From assembly GCA_020723325.1 (NCBI GenBank), contig DYJD01000029.1, forward strand, positions 1-64,000: a DNA stretch of 64,000 bases, written 5' to 3'. Made by a program: the position numbers and the translations under genes. Positions 1 to 8,586 of this stretch are shown one piece after another. Source of the stretch: Desulfosudis oleivorans. Lineage in GTDB: Bacteria > Desulfobacterota > Desulfobacteria > Desulfobacterales > SURF-7. The notes beneath the pieces were generated by a model. That model was not told the DNA's origin and did not search any database. It saw nothing but the letters and a program-made list of their open reading frames with translations. Numbering within the stretch: position 1 is the first letter of the stretch; each line of letters begins with the position of its first letter.

Positions 1-128
1 TACCTGGTGCAGGGACTTTCACCCTACTAGTTCTGTGCCATGCCCGGCACACACGGTTTGGTTGTGGGGCCGCGTTCCCCAGCGGTCCCACACCAACCAA
101 AGGTTAAGGCGTTTTGCTTATTTTGGTT
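1..128. other. Non-coding edge with bulged palindrome
   Basis: No convincing gene is seen here. The stretch folds well: a short hairpin (GTGCC...GGCAC, about 38-50) is followed by a longer bulged palindrome at about 58-102 (GGTTGTGGGGCCGC against GCGGTCCCACACCAACC). This resembles the folded single-strand recombination sites of integron cassettes, but the outer core boxes do not fit the consensus on both sides, so it is described only as a palindrome. Confidence 0.3.
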
Positions 129-320
129 TTATTTTTTGAGAGCTTTTTCTCGAAATTGATCACAGCCCCAAAACCCACCTTCATCGTAACGGCCAAAGCA
201 AGTTGAAATACCCAACTTGCTTTCCATCCCACTTAAAATACAATCCGCGTCAGCAGTGTTACTTGAGCAATACTTTGTTAGTGTTTTTCTAATCTTCGGC
301 TCGTCGGCGGGCTCGTCCAA
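129..320 (-). CDS. Small hypothetical ORF, possible cassette gene
   Basis: A 63-residue, charged, cysteine-containing reading frame (five Cys, acidic start DEPADEP, basic end REKALKK). No family is recognised. Its start lies inside the left core of the attC-like site at 315-377 and it reads away from that site, towards the palindrome at 58-102. No good ribosome binding site is visible. It may be an anonymous integron-cassette gene or a chance frame; there is no independent support for expression. Confidence 0.25.
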   Translation of the reverse strand: MDEPADEPKIRKTLTKYCSSNTADADCILSGMESKLGISTCFGRYDEGGFWGCDQFREKALKK

Positions 321-377
321 CCACAGGATAAGATCGTGGATCGCTTCGCGCTCACGATCTATCCTTATTCGTTAGGC
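315..377 (+). repeat. attC-like integron recombination site
   Basis: A 63-bp imperfect palindrome bounded by GTCCAAC (315-321, fits RYYYAAC) and GTTAGGC (371-377, fits GTTRRRY). Inside, AGGATAAGATCGTG pairs with CACGATCTATCCT with a single unpaired base, around a central GATCGCTTCGCGCT loop. Length, paired core boxes and an extra-helical base are the hallmarks of attC sites. No integron integrase is in the window, so this may be a lone cassette or the edge of an array that lies upstream. Confidence 0.55.
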
Positions 378-723
378 GGATTCTATATTTCGAAAAATTT
401 CCCGCGAAAAGGTCCCAAAACGCATTTAACGTTTGAATTTCGATTTCGAATATAATATTTAGAAAAATATTTAGAATTCTTCAACATCTTTATTCATTTC
501 CATAATAAAAGCATTCCCCGCCTTGTTCAGATTTTATTGAAATTTTATGTGTTAGGACGATTCGGCCTAAATCTTGAAAACTGTTAGGTTGGCTATGGAA
601 AATTTTGAAAATTACCTTTTGAATAATAAATTTATACTTGACCATAGTGTATCATTTGTCCCTATTTTTCTATTTTTAAATTGCCGCCTGTTCAATCCCG
701 CACCGGGAAAAAACGGCCAAACA

Positions 724-753
724 TTGACACCTGGTGAATTGTTTTGAGATAAT
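724..753 (+). promoter_or_regulatory. Sigma-70-type promoter
   Basis: TTGACA (724-729), an 18-nt spacer and GATAAT (748-753) lie about 65 nt before the ATG at 818. The rest of the AT-rich gap 378-723 shows only a small hairpin (TTAGG...CCTAA near 553-571) and no gene. Confidence 0.55.
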
Positions 754-817
754 CATCGAAAGTCGAATCCAAGATATTGAATTTGCATATTAAAGGATAA
801 AAAGAGAGGTTGCGTAC

Positions 818-1498
818 ATGTATCAGGTTGAATACAAATTCAGATTTGGCAATCATGACTGTACGGATTATGTCATCAAAATTGATCCTGAAACCATGAC
901 CAATCAGGTGCCGATACCCGATAAAATTCCGTATTGGGCTCGACTTTCATTCAGACAATGCAAGTGTTGTACTTTGACTGAAGATCAATCACCCTATTGC
1001 CCCATCGCCACCAATATTGTACGTTTGGTAGAAACATTCAAACACCACGCTTCCTACGATAAATGCGAGGTGACCTGTCAAGTGCCTGAGCGTATGTATG
1101 TAAGAAAAACAGATGTCCAGACAGGTCTTTTCTCAGTTTATGGTCTCATAAATGCTACCAGCACATGTCCCATTATGGGCTTTTTCAAACCCATGGCCCG
1201 GTTTCATCTTCCCTTCGCTTCCCTTGAAGAAACTGTTACAAGAACTGCAGCTTATTACCTTCTGGGACAATATTTTAAACAAAAAAGGGGCAACCCTGTC
1301 GATATGGAACTGAAGCTGTTAGACGAATATATTGAAAAAGTTGCTTTGGTGGATGAGGGGATAGTAGAGCGCCTTCGTGACGTTACCGAAAAGGATGCTG
1401 ACAGGAACGCTTTTACGATGCTGCATTCTATGGCAAAAATGCTGTCCATGGGAATCAACGAGAAACTGGAGGATTACGAATCTTTGTTTGCTGAGTGA
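818..1498 (+). CDS. Conserved-looking hypothetical protein with Cys cluster
   Basis: A 226-residue soluble protein with no signal peptide or membrane segment. The N-terminal part is beta-rich and carries a cysteine group around residues 49-62 (CKCC ... CPIAT), further Cys near 83-87 and a TCPIMGFF stretch near 114; the last 90 residues are helical and charged. The CxCC...C spacing suggests a metal or Fe-S site, but this is inference. A GAGAGG ribosome site precedes the ATG and a good sigma-70 promoter lies upstream, so it is probably a live single-gene transcript. It stands alone between an attC-like site and an IS91 remnant. Function unknown. Confidence 0.7.
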   Translation: MYQVEYKFRFGNHDCTDYVIKIDPETMTNQVPIPDKIPYWARLSFRQCKCCTLTEDQSPYCPIATNIVRLVETFKHHASYDKCEVTCQVPERMYVRKTDVQTGLFSVYGLINATSTCPIMGFFKPMARFHLPFASLEETVTRTAAYYLLGQYFKQKRGNPVDMELKLLDEYIEKVALVDEGIVERLRDVTEKDADRNAFTMLHSMAKMLSMGINEKLEDYESLFAE

Positions 1499-1645
1499 CA
1501 AAAAAACACCATTGCGAGCATCCCAATTCAATCGCCCTCCGGTACAGTCTCAATGAAACAACATATTTAATTTTAACATAATTTATTTACGATGCTTTCC
1601 ATTCCTTATCCTTCATGCAGCATCAAGCAAAACAACTGTCAAGAT

Positions 1646-2093
1646 TCAAGAGTTGACCCCTTTGCTTTCCCTGAACCCCTGCCGGGTTCCCAGTTTTTCG
1701 GTTTCTTCTGGAAGCCGCAGCTTGTTCCCCGCATAAGCCCCTTGCAGAAGCACCATGAATTTCGCCCGGAACACAATGGACAGCACTTTTTCCGGGAACA
1801 GATACCCATGGGGGCAGCAGGCAATCCAGCGTTTGCCATTTCCGGACAGAGCCCCGGCCGGAAACCAGGCAGTGAAGATGAAAATGGTCGTTCAGCTGCT
1901 GGTCCCAAGTATGCAGCACGGCAATGAAGCCGATGATTCCGCAAAGGCCGTTTTCAGGATTCCTGCCGAAGGCGAGCAGGGTCGAGGATACGGATCGGAA
2001 CAGGATTGTCAGGATGATGCGCTTGTTGCACAGGATGGTCCGGATGGAGCTTATACTGTTTTTGATAATCCCCGAGATGCGCCCTTATGATCT
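1646..2093 (-). pseudogene. IS91-family transposase remnant, frameshifted
   Basis: Reading the minus strand gives the internal part of an IS91/IS801-type Y2 transposase: a stretch NKRIILTILFRS, then GFIAVLHTWDQQLNDHFHLH (the HxH metal-binding motif of the family), then in another frame YLFPEKVLSIVFRAKF and RLPEETEKLG. The change of frame near 1815-1830, the missing N-terminal zinc-finger part and the early stop after GVNS show it is dead. Known IS91 transposases are about 380-400 residues, so roughly 40% remains. No intact ori/ter ends were recognised. Confidence 0.85.
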
Positions 2094-2132
2094 TGAATGA
2101 TTGATTATGCTACATTTTTTTCTATCTTTGGT

Positions 2133-2288
2133 CTACGTGCGGGAAATGTGATACCGATTCCGTTTTGTTTCCTCTTGGCGTTTTAGAATATCTTCAAAGA
2201 TGGCATCAGGGTCTTCTTTGAATTAGGATGCATATTGTTTTCTTAATTCTCGGGTTTCTTTTACGATTTGGATCTTGCCACATAGCAT
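2133..2288 (-). pseudogene. Decayed antitoxin-like partner of the PIN gene
   Basis: The frame starts with an ATG that overlaps the PIN-fragment stop (TAATG) and reads IQIVKETRELRKQYAS, then a TAA, then continues FKEDPDAIFEDILKRQEETK to a TAG. This charged helical pattern is typical of short partner proteins found next to PIN-domain toxins. The internal TAA makes it a likely pseudogene. The assignment as an antitoxin rests on the pattern and the overlap, not on a search. Confidence 0.5.
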
Positions 2289-2512
2289 TAATCCTCCATC
2301 AGCTCTTGAGGTGTGCATATAACTGGTGGCTCAAAGCCATGATTGCGGCAAACCCACTCGATTTTAGGGCGAATCACCGCATTAGCAATGTGTTTACAGT
2401 TCCAGGTAAGAAGATAATCCATCCCATTCACCGCTGCTACAGCAATATGATATGCATCAATTTCTGAATTATTTATGACTATGCTGCAGCCAGTAAATCG
2501 TTTGATGGGCAA
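2288..2512 (-). pseudogene. PIN-domain (VapC-like) toxin, C-terminal fragment
   Basis: The frame encodes the second half of a PIN-domain protein: an acidic residue before a helix (EIDAYHIAVAA), then MDYLLTWNCKHIANA and a C-terminal PPVICTPQELM, a tail common in this toxin subfamily. PIN proteins normally have about 130-150 residues and begin with a metal-binding Asp in the first strand; here that half is absent and the region upstream has no matching frame. The gene is followed by a decayed partner, so the pair is a remnant. Confidence 0.7.
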
Positions 2513-2666
2513 GCCGTTGGATTATGCTACAATTCAAATTTTGATAAAGGTGATGTTTTTCTTCGTCCTTCAACTTGTTAATATGAAAACATTTTAAAGT
2601 AAAATAGTTTCACTGCATCCCGCATCCTGTTTCCCGAGCCTTTTTGCACAAATTGCATAATTTTTC

Positions 2667-2694
2667 TTGACAGACCGCATTGACTTGGCATAAA
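2667..2694 (+). promoter_or_regulatory. Possible promoter of the hydrogenase-Hdr operon
   Basis: TTGACA at 2667-2672 and CATAAA at 2689-2694 (16-nt spacer) sit immediately before the maturation-protease ATG at 2704. A start about 7 nt downstream would make the first mRNA nearly leaderless, which agrees with the lack of a Shine-Dalgarno sequence before that ATG. Confidence 0.35.
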
Positions 2695-2703
2695 TGGCAC
2701 AAT

Positions 2704-3189
2704 ATGCTGAAGCCGATATTTGACTATGACTGTCTGGTTTTGGGTTGCGGCAATCCCCTCATCGGGGATGACGGCTTTGGACCGGCAGTGATCCAGCATC
2801 TGGAAAGCAATTATAAAATACCGGAATCCGTGGCCGCCATTGACTGCGGAACCTCCATCCGGGACCTCCTCTTCGACGTATTACTGTCCCCCCGCAAGCC
2901 CAACAAAATGATCATCGTCGACGCCGCCAGCACTCCAGGATACGGTGCCGGTGAGATCCGGGAAATCGACATTGACGAGATCCAGCCGGAAAAAATCAGC
3001 GACTTCTCTTTGCACCAGTTTCCCACCACCAACATGCTCAAGGAATTGAAAGAGGAAAGCCCCATGGCGGTAAAGGTATTCGTGGTCCAAGTCTCCACCC
3101 TGCCCGATGAGGTCACGGTGGGACTTTCAGAGCCGGTTCAAGCGGCTGTACCGCGCATGTGCGCGCGGATCATGGCGGAGATCGGCTGA
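2704..3189 (+). CDS. Hydrogenase maturation protease (HyaD/HycI family)
   Basis: A 161-residue endopeptidase that clips the C-terminal tail of a NiFe-hydrogenase large subunit after nickel insertion. Family features seen: N-terminal LVLGCGNPLIGDDGFG with the nickel-binding acidic residue in GDDG, the second acidic site in VDAASTPG, and a His in FSLHQFPTTNM. Length fits the family (about 150-170). An ATG eight codons further upstream (2680) is possible, but homologous proteins begin close to the LVLG strand. It is the first gene of the operon; its expected substrate is the large subunit at 10666, whose last 28 residues follow the CATH cleavage point. No ribosome site is clear, so translation may be leaderless. 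Confidence 0.88.
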   Translation: MLKPIFDYDCLVLGCGNPLIGDDGFGPAVIQHLESNYKIPESVAAIDCGTSIRDLLFDVLLSPRKPNKMIIVDAASTPGYGAGEIREIDIDEIQPEKISDFSLHQFPTTNMLKELKEESPMAVKVFVVQVSTLPDEVTVGLSEPVQAAVPRMCARIMAEIG

Positions 3190-3213
3190 ACACCCAACCA
3201 GACGGAGGTTTGC

Positions 3214-6200
3214 ATGCAGGTGGCAATCCGTGTCGGTCGACTGGCCCAGAAGCTGGGGGTGCATCGCAATACCATCACCAACTGGATCAATTCCGGCAAA
3301 CTCCAGGCCACGGCCACGGTCGGCAAGAAATACCTCATCGACAAAAACCTGTTCCTGATTTTCTGCCGGGAACACGGCATTTCCGAAAATATTCTCCAGG
3401 AGCTGATCGAGATCGGACCGGCTTCTCCCACGGGTGATGACGCCATCACCCCAACCTTTCATCCCAAGCCCAAAGAGGTGCCTATGTCAGCAAAGCCCAT
3501 TGGATCGGTATTGGTGGTGGGTGGCGGCATCGCCGGCATGCAGGCGACGCTGGACCTGGCCAACTCCGGCTATTATGTTCACCTGGTGGAAAAAACCGCC
3601 GGGATCGGCGGAGCCATGGCCCAGCTTGACAAAACCTTCCCCACCAACGACTGCGCCATGTGAATCATCTCGCCCAAACTGGTCGAGGTCGGCCGGCATT
3701 TGAACGTCAATCTCCTGACCTTATCGGAAGTCGTGGATGTTTCCGGCGAAATCGGAAACTTCTCGGTCAAGGTCAAACAACATCCCCGTTACATCGACAT
3801 GGAAAAATGCATCGCCTGCGGCTTGTGCGCCCAGAAATGCCCCCGCAAGGTGGATGACGAATTCAACCTGGGCTTGAACCAGCGCACCTCGGCCTATATC
3901 AAATACGGCCAGGCCGTGCCCCTTAAATACGCCATTGACGGCGAGACCTGCATCTATCTCACCCGGGGCAAGTGCAAGGCCTGTGAGAAATTCTGCCCCA
4001 CCTCGGCCATCAATTTCGAGGACCAGGAGCAAATCATCGACCTGCAGGTGGGCGCCGTGATCCTTTCCCCTGGTTTCAAGCCCTTTGACCCTTCCGGTTT
4101 CGACTTCTACGGCTACCGCAAGATACCGGACGTGGTCACCAGCCTGGAATACGAGCGCCTGCTATCCTCCAGTGGGCCGTGCATGGGGCATCTGGTGCGG
4201 CCCTCGGATCATAAGGAGCCCCGTAGCATCGCCTGGATCCAATGCGTGGGCTCGCGCAGCACCAACCGCTGCGAAAACGGCTACTGTTCCAGCGTGTGCT
4301 GCATGTACGCCATCAAGGAAGCCCTGGTCACCGCCGAACACACATCCGGGGATGGAGTCCGACAAACCATCTTCTACATGGACATCCGCAGCCACGGCAA
4401 GGACTTTGACCGGTTTTACGAGGATGCCAAAGCCAAGGGCGTGCGTTTCATCAAGGCCCGGCCCCACACCATCGAGGCCGGCAAGGACAATTGCGGCGTC
4501 ACCATGCGCTATGCCTGCGAAGACGGAAAGATCATGATCGAGAACTTCGACCTGGCCGTGCTCTCCATCGGCCTTGAACCCACAGCGGACGGGAAGCGCC
4601 TTTCGGATCTTTTCCAACTGAACCTCAACCAGTACCGCTTTGCCAAGACCTCGGACTTCTCCCCGGCCTGCACCAACCGGCCGGGGATCTATGTGGCCGG
4701 TGCCTTTCAGACCCCCAAGGCAATTCCCCGGGCCGTGACCGAGGCCTCCAGCGCGGCCCAGGAAGCAGCCACGGCCCTGATTCACGCCCGCGGCGACCTG
4801 ACCAGAAGCAAGACCTATCCGGCCGAACGCGGCATCGAGGGCCAGGAGGTGCGCGTCGGCGTGTTCGTCTGTTCTTGCGGCATCAACATCGCCGGCATCA
4901 TCAACGTGGACGAGGTGGCCCGCTATGCCCGCACCCTGCCCCATGTGGCCCTGGTGGAGAACAACCTCTTCAGTTGCTCGGCCGACACCCAGGAAATGAT
5001 GGCCAAAAAAATCATGGAACATTCCCTGAACCGCATCGTCATCGCCGCTTGCACCCCGCGCACCCACGAAACCCTGTTCCAGGAAACCCTCCAGGAGACC
5101 GGCCTCAACCCCTATCTGGTGGAAATGGCCAACATCCGCAACCAGAACGCCTGGGTGCACCAGCGCGAACCGGAAATGGCCACCCGCAAGGCCAAGGACC
5201 AGGTGCGCATGGCCGTGGCCAAGGCGGCCCTGAGCGTGCCCATTGAAAGAACCAAGGTCAGCGTGGTCCCCAAAGCCCTGGTCATCGGCGGCGGTGTGGC
5301 CGGCATGCAGGCGGCCCTGAGCCTGGCAGACCAGAATTTTCAGACGGTGCTGCTGGAAAAATCCGATCAACTGGGCGGCAATGCCTGGAAAGTGAACACC
5401 ACGGACCAGGGCGAATATATCCGGCCCTTCCTGGAAAAACTCATCGGACGGGTGGAGTCCCATCCGGCCATCGAGGTGCTGAAAAACGCTCGCCTGACAA
5501 GCGCCAAGGGCTCGGTGGGCAGTTTCACCAGTGAAATTCAGGTGAACGGCGCTTCCCGGGACTTGACCTATGGCGTGGCCGTGCTGGCTGTGGGCGGCCG
5601 GGAAACCACGCCCGCGGAATATCTGTACGGTGAGGACCCCCGGGTGGTCACCCATCTGGAGCTGGACGCCCTGATGCGGGATGATTCCGCCGGGCTGAAA
5701 AAAGCCAAAACCACGGTATTCATCCAGTGTGTCGGCTCCCGGGATGAACGCCGGCCCTATTGCAGCCGCATCTGCTGCACCCATTCCGTCAAGGCCGCCA
5801 TCCATCTCAAGGACCTCAACCCGCAGATGAATGTCTACGTTCTCTACCGCGACATCCGCACCTACGGCGAACGCGAGGACCTGTACCGGAAGGCCCGGGA
5901 CCTGGGAGTGATCTTCATCCACTATACCCCTGAACAAAAACCCCTGGTGGGCCGGGAAGGCGCGGACCTTACCGTGGAAGTCTTCGATCCCATCCTGCGC
6001 CTGCCGGTGAGCATCACCACCGACCGGCTGGTGCTGGCCGCCGCCATGGAGGCCAATGATTCAAAGGATCTGGTGGAGCTGTACAAGTGCGCGGCCAACG
6101 CCGACGGCTTTCTCAACGAGGCCCATCCCAAGCTGCGGCCGGTGGACATGGCCGTGGACGGCCTGTTTGTGGCCGGACTGTGCAATTACCCCAAACCCCT

Positions 6201-6537
6201 CAACGAGACCATTGCCCAGGCCAAGGCTGCCGCGGCCCGGGCCGCGGTGATTCTGTCCCAGACGGAAATGACCCTGGACGCCATCAAGTCCTTTGTCACG
6301 GACAAATGCGACGGCTGCGCTTTGTGCCTGGATGTCTGCCCCTATCGGGCTTTGACCCTCACGGATTACCAGGCCGGGGACGGCCGCACCCATCTCCGCA
6401 TGGCCAGCGACAAGGCCCTGTGCAAAGGCTGCGGCCTGTGCTCGGCCACCTGCCCCAAGGGCGGGGTTTACGTGCACGGCTTCACCATGGACCAATTGCG
6501 GGCCCAGGTTATCGCGGCTTTGGAGGATGTTGCTTGA
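3214..6537 (+). CDS. hdrA: HdrA-type flavoprotein, selenoprotein, with N-terminal HTH
   Basis: A 1107-codon frame with one in-frame TGA (3661-3663), read as selenocysteine. Residues 1-60 are a helix-turn-helix of the excisionase/MerR type ([20 protein letters not shown]). From Met-91 (ATG 3484, with its own AGAGG ribosome site) the protein is HdrA: FAD motif [11 protein letters not shown], then NDCAM[12 protein letters not shown] where other HdrAs have Cys, then a ferredoxin insert ([21 protein letters not shown]). A second HdrA copy follows: CSCGINIAG, a second FAD motif [18 protein letters not shown] and a C-terminal 2x[4Fe-4S] domain ([24 protein letters not shown]). HdrA carries the FAD that performs electron bifurcation in Hdr complexes. 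Both 3214 (GGAGG site) and 3484 are credible starts, so the HTH may be a true fusion or a separately made product. Confidence 0.9.
3661..3690 (+). promoter_or_regulatory. UGA Sec codon and candidate SECIS hairpin in hdrA
   Basis: TGA (3661-3663) in frame with hdrA on both sides. Five nt downstream CTCG (3669-3672) pairs with CGAG (3684-3687), and inside it CCA (3674-3676) pairs with TGG (3680-3682). Bacterial selenocysteine insertion needs such a coding-region hairpin just 3' of UGA. The stem is short, so this is the weakest of the four. Confidence 0.6.
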
Positions 6538-6570
6538 TGCATCCTCAACCGCCCAACACAAGTCGTTCCC

Positions 6571-6716
6571 TCGGGGTCGGGGTCGCTATCGGTATCGGGG
6601 TCGAAAAAGCCTTACCGATGGCCGGGAATTCTTATGTCTTGATCGAACTACTATCAGGTACAAAGAAAACCAATCGGTCCCGATTGCGATTGCGACCCCG
6701 ATACCGACCCCGACGC
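6571..6716. repeat. Hexamer-arm repeat element, copy A (inside operon)
   Basis: The left arm (6571-6603) is built of GGGGTC/GGTATC/GCTATC hexamers and the right arm (6674-6716) of the complementary GACCCC/GATACC units, so the whole can fold into a long hairpin around a 70-bp centre. It fills the 248-bp gap between hdrA and mvhD. The same element type recurs at 15.1, 30.4, 37.3, 41.0 and 51.3 kb. Confidence 0.8.
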
Positions 6717-6785
6717 CGAGTTTAACCGGCAGGTCGAAGACAGGACAAGGGCAACCATAACGAGTATCTCAATAAGGAGTAGGCC

Positions 6786-7244
6786 ATGACAGAAAAATTC
6801 GAACCGGTCATCCTGGGTTTTCTCTGCAACTGGTGCGCCTATGCCGGCGGGGACCTGGCCGGTGTCGGGCGCTTGCAGTACCCGCCCAACATGCGCGCCG
6901 TGCGGGTGATGTGCTCCGGCATGGTCCACCCGGATATCATCCTGACCGCCTTCAACCACGGGGCGGATGGGGTCATCTTGATGGGCTGACATCTCGGGGA
7001 ATGCCATTACCTGGAAGGTAATCTCAAAGCCGTCAACCGCAGTGAAGCCGCCAAAATGGTCCTGGAACTCCAGGGCATCCACCCGGAACGTTTTACCGTG
7101 GAATGGGTTTCCTCCGCCGAGGCCCCCCGCTTTGCCGAGGTGGTGACCCGTTTCACGGAAAAGATCCGCAGTCTTGGGCCCGGCCCCAAGCAACGCCTTA
7201 AATCCGCCGCGCCGGAAGCGCGCGCCCAAGCCCAAGGGAGGTGA
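6786..7244 (+). CDS. mvhD: MvhD/VhuD-type hydrogenase-Hdr linker, selenoprotein
   Basis: A 152-residue iron-sulfur protein that in methanogens passes electrons from the NiFe hydrogenase to HdrA through a [2Fe-2S] cluster. Seen: FLCNWCAYAGGDLAG near the start, VMCSGMV in the middle, then GVILMG-Sec-HLGECHYLEGN, where the usual sequence is GCHxGxCHY. The TGA at 6987-6989 is codon 68; the same frame runs on for 84 more codons of matching family sequence to a normal TGA. Cluster ligation by these positions is known for the family; use of Sec here is inferred from frame, position and hairpin. ATG 6786 has an AAGGAG site. The next gene starts 6 nt after the stop. Confidence 0.93.
6987..7024 (+). 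promoter_or_regulatory. UGA Sec codon and SECIS-like hairpin in mvhD
   Basis: TGA at 6987-6989 is followed 16 nt later by ATTACC (7006-7011), loop TGGAA, GGTAAT (7017-7022): a perfect 6-bp stem with a G-containing pentaloop at the distance expected for a bacterial SECIS element. Confidence 0.8.
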
Positions 7245-7250
7245 GCCGCC

Positions 7251-8549
7251 ATGACCACCCAGCCTGTTAAGATCGGAAAAGAGAGCAAAAGCATTTTCAA
7301 GGACAAGGTCATGCAGTTGCTGCCCGACGGCGGCAATCTCAATGCCTGCCTGACCTGCGGGGCATGCGCCTCGGGCTGCCCGGCCACCGGCCTGGCGGAC
7401 ATGGACCCCAGGAGGTTCCTGCGCATGGCCGTCATGGGCCTGGATGAGCAGATCCTGAAAAGCGAATGGGTTTGGAACTGCACCCTATGCTGGCGCTGCA
7501 TCTATGTCTGCCCCATGAAAATCGACATCCCCCAGCTCGTATACCATGCCCGCAAGAGCTGGCCCCGGGAAGCCCGCCCCAAGGGCATCCGCTCCTCCTG
7601 CGACATGGCCCTCACCAGCGAGAGCTGCAGCGCCATGGGCGCCAAGGAGGAGGATTTCCGAATGGTGGTGGAGGATGTGCTGGAAGAAGTCCGGGCCAAT
7701 CAACCCGGCTGGGAAAACCTGACGGCGCCCATCAACAAGGCCGGGGCCGAATTCTTCCTGAACCAGAACTCCCGGGAGCCGGTCACCGAGCCGGACGAAA
7801 TGGTGCCCCTGTGGAAGATTATGAGTTTTGTGGGCGCGGACTGGACTTATTCCACCAAGGGCTGGGCCGCCGAAAACTACTGCATGTTCATGGCCGACGA
7901 TGAAAACTGGGAGCGCATCGTGCGCATCAAGGCCAAAGCCGTGGACGACCTGGGATGCAAGTACTGGGTCAACACCGAGTGAGGGCATGAACTTTTTGCA
8001 GTCCGGGTCGGACTGAAAAAATTCAACATCCCCCACAAATTCGAGATCACCACCATCGTGCAACTTTACGCCCAATGGATCCGTGAGGGCAGGCTCAGGT
8101 TCAATTCCGACTGGAACCGGGACCTGAAGGTCAAGTTCACGGCCCAGGATCCCTGCAACCAAGTGCGCAAAACCTACGGCGATGCCTATGCCGAAGACCT
8201 GCGCTTTGTCATCAAGAAAGCAGTGGGCGAGGAGAACTTCGTGGACATGACCCCCAACCGCTCCAATAACTACTGTTGCGGCGGGGGCGGCGGCGCCCTG
8301 CAAGGCGGCTATCCCGAGGCCCGCCGCAGTTTCGGCAAGATCAAATTCGACCAGATCGCGGCCACCGGCGCGGCTTACTGTGTGGCCCCCTGCCACAACT
8401 GCCATTCCCAGATCCATGATCTGAACGAACACTTTAACGGCGACTACCACACGGTCCACTTGTGGACCATCATCTGTCTGGCCATGGGGGTCCTGGGCGA
8501 AAACGAGCGGGCCTATCTCGGCCCGGAGCTCATGCAGGTGGGCCTGTGA
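7251..8549 (+). CDS. HdrD/DsrK-like Fe-S protein with CCG domain, selenoprotein
   Basis: A 432-residue protein with TGA as codon 244 (7980-7982). Residues 30-100 form an HdrC-like 2x[4Fe-4S] domain (CLTCGACASGCP and CTLCWRCIYVCP). The C-terminal half has one CCG domain: E-Sec-GHE (usual ECGH), DPCNQVRK, NYCCGGGGG and PCHNC, i.e. the C-x39-CC...CxxC pattern that holds the unusual [4Fe-4S] cluster in HdrB, HdrD, DsrK and GlpC. Classical HdrB/HdrD have two CCG domains; only one is clear here, as in DsrK/HmcF. In Hdr complexes this subunit is the site of disulfide or thiol chemistry, so the Sec may be catalytic or a cluster ligand (inference). Substrate unknown. It is 6 nt after mvhD. Confidence 0.9.
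7980..8020 (+). promoter_or_regulatory. UGA Sec codon and SECIS-like hairpin in CCG gene
   Basis: TGA at 7980-7982 is followed by CAGTCC (7999-8004), loop GGGTC, GGACTG (8010-8015). The stem is lengthened by a T5 run pairing with A5 across one unpaired G. It is the strongest hairpin of the four and starts about 10-16 nt after the UGA. Confidence 0.82.
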
Positions 8550-8586
8550 ACATCCATCAAGCGGACATAACCGGAAAGGAGCGGGT

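Noticed and set aside
1-128. Second attC site at the left edge.
   Set aside because: The bulged palindrome is clear, but no RYYYAAC/GTTRRRY pair frames it.
4162-5937. Very long open frame on the minus strand opposite hdrA (591 codons), and similar ones at 7485-8459 and 33846-35729.
   Set aside because: They are mirror frames of GC-rich coding sequence; composition is rich in Gly/His/Ala without any family pattern or ribosome site.
6571-6716. CRISPR array.
   Set aside because: Units are 6 bp, contiguous and inverted between arms, with no spacers and no cas genes.
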